Assembly (NCBI RefSeq): GCF_018070575.1
Contig: NZ_JAGPXN010000008.1
Location: forward strand, 205,976 to 269,975
DNA length: 64,000 nt
Source of the DNA: Micromonospora sp. C31
GTDB lineage: Bacteria > Actinomycetota > Actinomycetes > Mycobacteriales > Micromonosporaceae
Direction of reading: 5' to 3'
Under the pieces are notes generated by a model. The model saw nothing but the letters and a program-made list of their open reading frames with translations. It did no database searches and was not told the DNA's origin. This document shows positions 58,615-64,000 of this stretch, piece after piece. Position 1 is the stretch's first letter. Every line of letters starts with the position of its first letter. Both the position numbers and the translations under genes were made by a program.

Positions 58615-61422
58615 CTACAACCCCTCCGCGACGGCGGCGGCGATCTTGAGCCAGGCGTCCCGGGTGGCTGCGGAGAGCCCGCCGTACCGGATCGGCTCGC
58701 CGGTGTCGATGAGCCGCTCGTACGGCGCGAGCAGCACCGCCCGGGTGCGTGCCGCGAAGTGCTCCTGGATCGCCGGCAGGTCGATCTCCTTGCGTGACGG
58801 CGGCATGGAGACCACGGTGACCGCCTGTCGGACCAGCCGCTGCCGGCCGCTCTGCTCCAGGTGGTCCAGCATCCGGGCGGCGGTCTCCGCCGAGTCGTTG
58901 CGCGCCGACATGGTGACCACCAGTTGGTCGGTGGCGTCCATCGCGGCCTGCCAGTTCTGGGCCCGGACGTTGTTGCCCGTGTCGACGAAGATCAGCTTGT
59001 AGAACCGGCTGACCACTTCGCGGATCTCGGCGAACGCGGCGGCGGTGAGCATCTCGCCGCCGGTGGCCGACTCGTCCGAGGCGAGGACGTCGAACATCCC
59101 CTCGCCCTGCGAGCGGACGTACTGCGACAGGTCGCCGACCCGCCCGTGCGCGCCCTGGAACTGGCCCAGGTCCCGCAGCATGTCCCGCACCGTACGGGAG
59201 TGGAAGTCCTGCTGGGCACGCATTCCGAGGGTGCCCTGGGTCTCGTTGTTGTCCCAGGCCAGCACGTAGCCGCCGCGCTTCTGGCCGAACGTCATCGCCA
59301 GCAGCAGGATGGCGACCGTCTTGCCGGCGCCGCCCTTCGGGTTTACCACGGTCACCTGGCGCAGCCCGCCGAAGTTGCGGCGGACCGTGTCGATGTCGCG
59401 CCGCAGTTCCTGCTCGTGCCGCCCGGGCGGCAGCCGCAGCCCCACCCGGTTGGCCACCGCCCGTACGCCCATCGTGGCGACCGGATCGGCGGGCCGGACC
59501 TGCCGGCGGCGGGCGAAGTCCTCGGCCGTCGGCGGGTCGGTGATCGACGGATGCCAGTTCGGGTCGGGCTGCGCCAGCGGCACCGGGGTGACTCCTTCCG
59601 CTGGCTGGTACGCCTGCTGCGGGGCGGTGCCTGCCGGGGCGGCCTGCTGCCAGGACGGCGGATACCAGCCGGGCGGGTACGGACCGGGCGGCGAGGCGCC
59701 GAGCGGCGGCGGAAACGGAACGGTCTGCGGCTGCGGGTAGTGCCCGGCCTGCGGCGGCGGGTAGTGCCCGGCCTGCGGCGGCGGAAACGGAACGGTCTGC
59801 GGCGGCGGGTACTGGCCGGCCTGCGGCGGCGGGTGGGGGCCGGGTGGTGCGGCTCGCCGGGGCGCGGCCGGGTCGGCCCCGAAGCCCTGCTGGGGCGCCG
59901 TCGGGTCTGACCCGAGGTCCGTGGCGGGACCGGCCGGCCTGTCCTGCCCGGCCGGGTCCTGTCGGCTCTGGCCCCGGGGTGCACCGGCCTGGGCCGGGTC
60001 CTGTGGGCTCTGGTCCCGGGGTGCACCGGCCTGGGCCGGGTCCTGGGGCTGAGGCTGGGGTGAACCCTGCGCGACCAGCCCCTGCGGCGGCGGGGCCTGC
60101 TCGGCCGGGCCCCGCTGGGTCGGGTACTGCTGGAGGGCCTGCCGGGGCTCGGCGGCCCGGGACGTGGGCGAGGGGCCGGCGGCGCCCGACCCCGGCCCGG
60201 GCTCGACGGCTCCAGCGGCGGCAGGTCGCTGCGGCGGCTGCGCCCACGGCGACTCTGCCGGCATCCGCGCCCCGCCGCCGGCGGTCGGACGGCCGTTCGT
60301 GGTTCCGCCGCTGGCACTTCCGTTCCGGGGGCCGCTGGCAGCGCCGTTCGTGGTTCCGCCGCTGGCACTTCCGTTCCCGGGGCCGCCGGCACTTCCGTTC
60401 GTCGGGCCGCCGTTCGCCGGCGCGCTGCCGGCACTCCCGTCCCCGGGGCCGCCGGTGTCGTTTCCTCCTGTCGCCGTCGCCGTCGCCCCTGCCGTCGCCG
60501 TCGCCCCTGCCGTCGCTGTCGCCGGGCCGTCGGCCGTCGCGGCGTCGGCGGTCGGCTGGAGATGGTCGGCCCCGGCCGACCCGCCGAGCCCGGCCGGCGA
60601 GGCGTCGGGCGACGGCCGATCACCGGGAGAGGCGTCGGTCACGACGGCCGGCGAGGCTCCGTCCCGCCGCCCGACGGACCCCTGCGCCGGCACGCCCTGA
60701 CCCATGGCGGCGCGGGCGGTGGCCACCGCCCGCGTGGACGCGACCGGCGTGGGTGCCGCCGGCTGGTCGAGGCTGAAGGGCATGTCGAGATCGACCCGGC
60801 CGGTGCCGGTCTGCGTGGTCGGTGGAGCCTGCGCGGCGGGTGTCGGCGGAGCCCAGGCTGAGGCGTCCGGCCCCCACCCCGAGGGCTCGACCGATGGCGT
60901 CCCCGGGGTCGCGGCCGGTGGGGGCGCCGGGGTCGCGGCCGGTGGGGGCGCCGGGGTCGCGGCCGGTGGGGGCGCCGGGGTCGCGGCCGGTGGGGGCGCC
61001 GGGGTCGCGGCCGGTGGGGGCGCCGGGGTCGCGGCCGGTGCGGGCGCCGGGGTCGCGGCCGGTGGGGGCGCCGGGGTCGCGGCCGGTGGGGGCGCCGGGG
61101 TCGCGGCCGGTGGGGGCGCCGGGGTCGCGGCCGGTGGGGGCGCCGAGGTCGCGGCCGGTGCGGGCGACCAGCCGGTGCTCGGGCCCTGCGGCGCAGTCCC
61201 GGCGCCGGGGATCGGCACCCCACCGGTCAGGGACGGGTAGTCGGCCGGCGAGGGCGGTTGACCCGGCCGGCCCTCGGGCGGCGCGGGGGACGGGGGCGAG
61301 GCGGCCGACGCCCAGGGCGGTGTGTCGGCGTCGATCTGGTCCGGCGGCCAGAGTGGTTCGATGTCCCGCTCCGGCATCGGCTGCTGGCCGGGCGCGTGGA
61401 CCCGGTCGACATTCTCGTCCAC
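58615..61422 (-). CDS. Proline-rich ParA/MinD-type ATPase, EspI-like architecture
   Basis: This 935-residue protein starts at the GTG at 61422, 7 nt after GGAGG. The first ~620 residues are disordered: a run of PPPAATPA repeats from a 24-bp tandem repeat, GGTTNG/GNGSAS repeats, then Gln/Pro/Tyr repeats (PPPQAGHYP). The C-terminal ~300 residues are a MinD/ParA ATPase with deviant Walker A VVNPKGGAGKTVAILLLAMT near residue 695, AWDNNETQGTLG, and Walker B-like LIFVDTGNNV. A proline-rich arm on such an ATPase is the layout of mycobacterial ESX-linked EspI, but no ESX genes are nearby. A partitioning or polar-scaffold role is equally possible. Confidence 0.75.
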   Translation of the reverse strand: MDENVDRVHAPGQQPMPERDIEPLWPPDQIDADTPPWASAASPPSPAPPEGRPGQPPSPADYPSLTGGVPIPGAGTAPQGPSTGWSPAPAATSAPPPAATPAPPPAATPAPPPAATPAPPPAATPAPAPAATPAPPPAATPAPPPAATPAPPPAATPAPPPAATPAPPPAATPGTPSVEPSGWGPDASAWAPPTPAAQAPPTTQTGTGRVDLDMPFSLDQPAAPTPVASTRAVATARAAMGQGVPAQGSVGRRDGASPAVVTDASPGDRPSPDASPAGLGGSAGADHLQPTADAATADGPATATAGATATAGATATATGGNDTGGPGDGSAGSAPANGGPTNGSAGGPGNGSASGGTTNGAASGPRNGSASGGTTNGRPTAGGGARMPAESPWAQPPQRPAAAGAVEPGPGSGAAGPSPTSRAAEPRQALQQYPTQRGPAEQAPPPQGLVAQGSPQPQPQDPAQAGAPRDQSPQDPAQAGAPRGQSRQDPAGQDRPAGPATDLGSDPTAPQQGFGADPAAPRRAAPPGPHPPPQAGQYPPPQTVPFPPPQAGHYPPPQAGHYPQPQTVPFPPPLGASPPGPYPPGWYPPSWQQAAPAGTAPQQAYQPAEGVTPVPLAQPDPNWHPSITDPPTAEDFARRRQVRPADPVATMGVRAVANRVGLRLPPGRHEQELRRDIDTVRRNFGGLRQVTVVNPKGGAGKTVAILLLAMTFGQKRGGYVLAWDNNETQGTLGMRAQQDFHSRTVRDMLRDLGQFQGAHGRVGDLSQYVRSQGEGMFDVLASDESATGGEMLTAAAFAEIREVVSRFYKLIFVDTGNNVRAQNWQAAMDATDQLVVTMSARNDSAETAARMLDHLEQSGRQRLVRQAVTVVSMPPSRKEIDLPAIQEHFAARTRAVLLAPYERLIDTGEPIRYGGLSAATRDAWLKIAAAVAEGL
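60905..61168 (-). repeat. 24-bp tandem repeat, 11 copies, in the ATPase gene
   Basis: The unit gcggccggtgggggcgccgg plus ggtc repeats with period 24 eleven times with three or four point changes, encoding (PPPAATPA)n on the minus strand. The near identity shows recent expansion or gene conversion, and the period keeps the frame. Confidence 0.92.
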
Positions 61423-61523
61423 CACGGTTCCTCCCCATTCCTCCTGCCGAGGATAGGCCGAGTGGCCGCGCCTGGTCGGCCGTCGCGGGCGGGTCGCGTC
61501 GGTCGCGTCGGGGACGGGCGAGG

Positions 61524-62531
61524 TCAGCCCGCCCAGACCGCCCAGGCGCCCGGTTCGGTCCACCAGGACCGCTTGCGGCTCAGCTCGCCCTCGGCTCCGT
61601 CGTCGAGGAACGGGACCTTCCCCTCGCGGGGCAGCACGGCCACGGCCCGCCCCCGGGCGCGTCGTACCTCCAGCCGCACCCGCTTCCTGCCCAACGCCGA
61701 GCGGGTCACCACGGGCACGGCCACCGCGACCTCGACCAGCCCGTCCGTCGGGTCGGGGTCGGCGAGCAGGGCCACGTCGTCGAGGCGGGCGTACCCGCCG
61801 GCGTTGCCGATCGCACAGGCCAGCAGCGGGTCGTCGCCGTTCGAGAGCACGGCGTCGTCCACCTCGACCCGACCGCGCCAGTGCAGGGGCCGGCCGCTGT
61901 CGTCGGCGGCGCCGAGGAGCGCGCCGTCCAGGGTCACCGAGCCGCCGTCGTTGCGCAGCAGGTCGAGCCGGCGTGGCGTGCCGTCGAGCACGGCGGCGGC
62001 CACCGCCGCCGGATCCCGGGGCAGCCCGAGCTGCGCCGCCAGGTCACGGTGCGTCGTGCTCCGTGCCGGATCCAGCGGGAGTACGCCGATCGGCGGCAGG
62101 TCCGGCACCGTACGGTTGCCGGGCAGGTCGTCGGGGCGGCGGCTGGGCGGTGGGGCGTACCGCCGGACGAGCCGGCGCACTACGGCGCGCAACTGGGCGT
62201 CGCTGGCCGAGGCGACCACGAGCCGGGTCTTGGAGTCCGGGTCCGGCCAGGTGAGGCCGTCGGGGCGGGACGGGCCGTCGAACCGGGCCAGCACCTCGTC
62301 GATCTCGGCGTCCGAGCGGGCGGTGACCGTCTCGACGCGGGCGCCCCGGGCGGTGAGCGCGTCCGCGCAGGCCAGCACCGGCACCCGTGGGGTGTCGCAG
62401 CGCCCGTCGGCCGTGGCGTCGGCACCGGGGACGCAGGCGTCGGTGGTCGTGCCGCCGCAGCCGCCACTGCCGCAGGCCCCGCCCGACGCGTCGCGCTCCG
62501 AGCCGAGGGTGAGCAGCACCACGTCGTACAC
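61524..62531 (-). CDS. Degenerate diacylglycerol-kinase-like protein
   Basis: This 335-residue protein starts at the GTG at 62531 with GGAGG 8 nt upstream. The first ~60 residues are Cys/Gly-rich (GGACGSGGCGG, then single Cys residues). The middle resembles the lipid/diacylglycerol kinase fold in LVVASASDAQLRAVVRRLVR and LPPIGVLPLDPARSTTHRDL, where active kinases have GGDGT and LGTGNDFAR. Those key residues are lost, so it is probably not a kinase. A beta-rich C-terminal part follows (VLSNGDDPLLACAIGNAGGY). It is divergent from purA. Confidence 0.6.
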   Translation of the reverse strand: MYDVVLLTLGSERDASGGACGSGGCGGTTTDACVPGADATADGRCDTPRVPVLACADALTARGARVETVTARSDAEIDEVLARFDGPSRPDGLTWPDPDSKTRLVVASASDAQLRAVVRRLVRRYAPPPSRRPDDLPGNRTVPDLPPIGVLPLDPARSTTHRDLAAQLGLPRDPAAVAAAVLDGTPRRLDLLRNDGGSVTLDGALLGAADDSGRPLHWRGRVEVDDAVLSNGDDPLLACAIGNAGGYARLDDVALLADPDPTDGLVEVAVAVPVVTRSALGRKRVRLEVRRARGRAVAVLPREGKVPFLDDGAEGELSRKRSWWTEPGAWAVWAG

Positions 62532-62591
62532 GAGAAAGGCCTCCTGCCTCCCGACGCGACCCCTGCCGGCCGCGCCGCCACTACTTGTTAG

Positions 62592-63944
<1,353 letters not shown>

Positions 63945-64000
63945 CCCCCGCCCCCCCGACCCCCCCCCCCCCCACCCCGCCCCCCCCCCCCCCCCCGCCA
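63945..64000. other. Poly-C tract after purA
   Basis: Almost every base is C, broken by single G or A bases. No hairpin or gene is present. This is far beyond the usual composition and may be a sequencing or assembly artefact rather than biology. Confidence 0.7.

Overview
The window is one stretch of very GC-rich actinobacterial chromosome. Codon third positions are mostly G or C, and GTG starts and 1-4 nt start/stop overlaps are frequent. The gene content (HspR-controlled dnaK operon, FadE5-type acyl-CoA dehydrogenase, BkdABC, LppU-like and EspI-like proline-rich proteins, DUF6458, DUF3151, DUF4178/DUF4247) points to Micromonosporaceae, most like Micromonospora; this placement is inference from gene content, not a search. 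No rRNA, tRNA, CRISPR array, transposase or prophage was seen.

Layout. 0-3.6 kb: end of an alpha/beta hydrolase, a decayed questin-oxidase-like gene that still has a MerR-type promoter, a phosphoribosyltransferase, an RlpA-like secreted protein and a membrane PP2C phosphatase. 3.7-8.4 kb: FadE5-like acyl-CoA dehydrogenase, a 730-bp non-coding gap with a 30-bp-arm hairpin, two DUF6458 paralogues around a SixA phosphatase, and a TrhA membrane protein. 8.4-12.7 kb: the pxpBCA 5-oxoprolinase operon and a thioredoxin/NHL protein. 12.8-14.4 kb: a divergent accessory cassette of three small overlapping genes facing an XRE/DUF5919 regulator. 14.5-24.9 kb: LppU-like protein, a 45-residue small protein, bkdABC, a proline-rich secreted protein, PAP2 phosphatase and an unrecognised protein. 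25-28.5 kb: two overlapping dynamin-type GTPases resembling Streptomyces DynA/DynB.

28.6-39 kb is a heat-shock region: dnaK-grpE-dnaJ-hspR and clpB, each preceded by a HAIR-type HspR operator, with a KhtTU-type K+/H+ efflux pair divergent from clpB. 39.5-43.9 kb is a tight six-gene operon (DUF4178, DUF2617, DUF4247, DUF350, an unrecognised membrane protein and a membrane-anchored spermidine-synthase-like enzyme). It is the best candidate here for a poorly described system, probably acting at the membrane with an aminopropyl or polyamine product. 44-48.5 kb: two paralogous membrane proteins, an SDR oxidoreductase, PyrE, an ArsR repressor and a DUF368/PopT-type lipid-carrier translocase. 48.7-52.7 kb: the Pnkp-Hen1 RNA repair pair. 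53-64 kb: an LPITG cell-wall protein, class II aldolase, a LOG-family protein, DUF3151, an EspI-like ParA/MinD ATPase with an 11-copy 24-bp repeat, a degenerate diacylglycerol-kinase-like protein, and PurA. The last 56 bases are almost pure C.

Convergent gene pairs are usually separated by strong hairpins. Two such junctions carry copies of the same roughly 50-bp inverted-repeat element, a dispersed repeat that probably serves as a bidirectional terminator.
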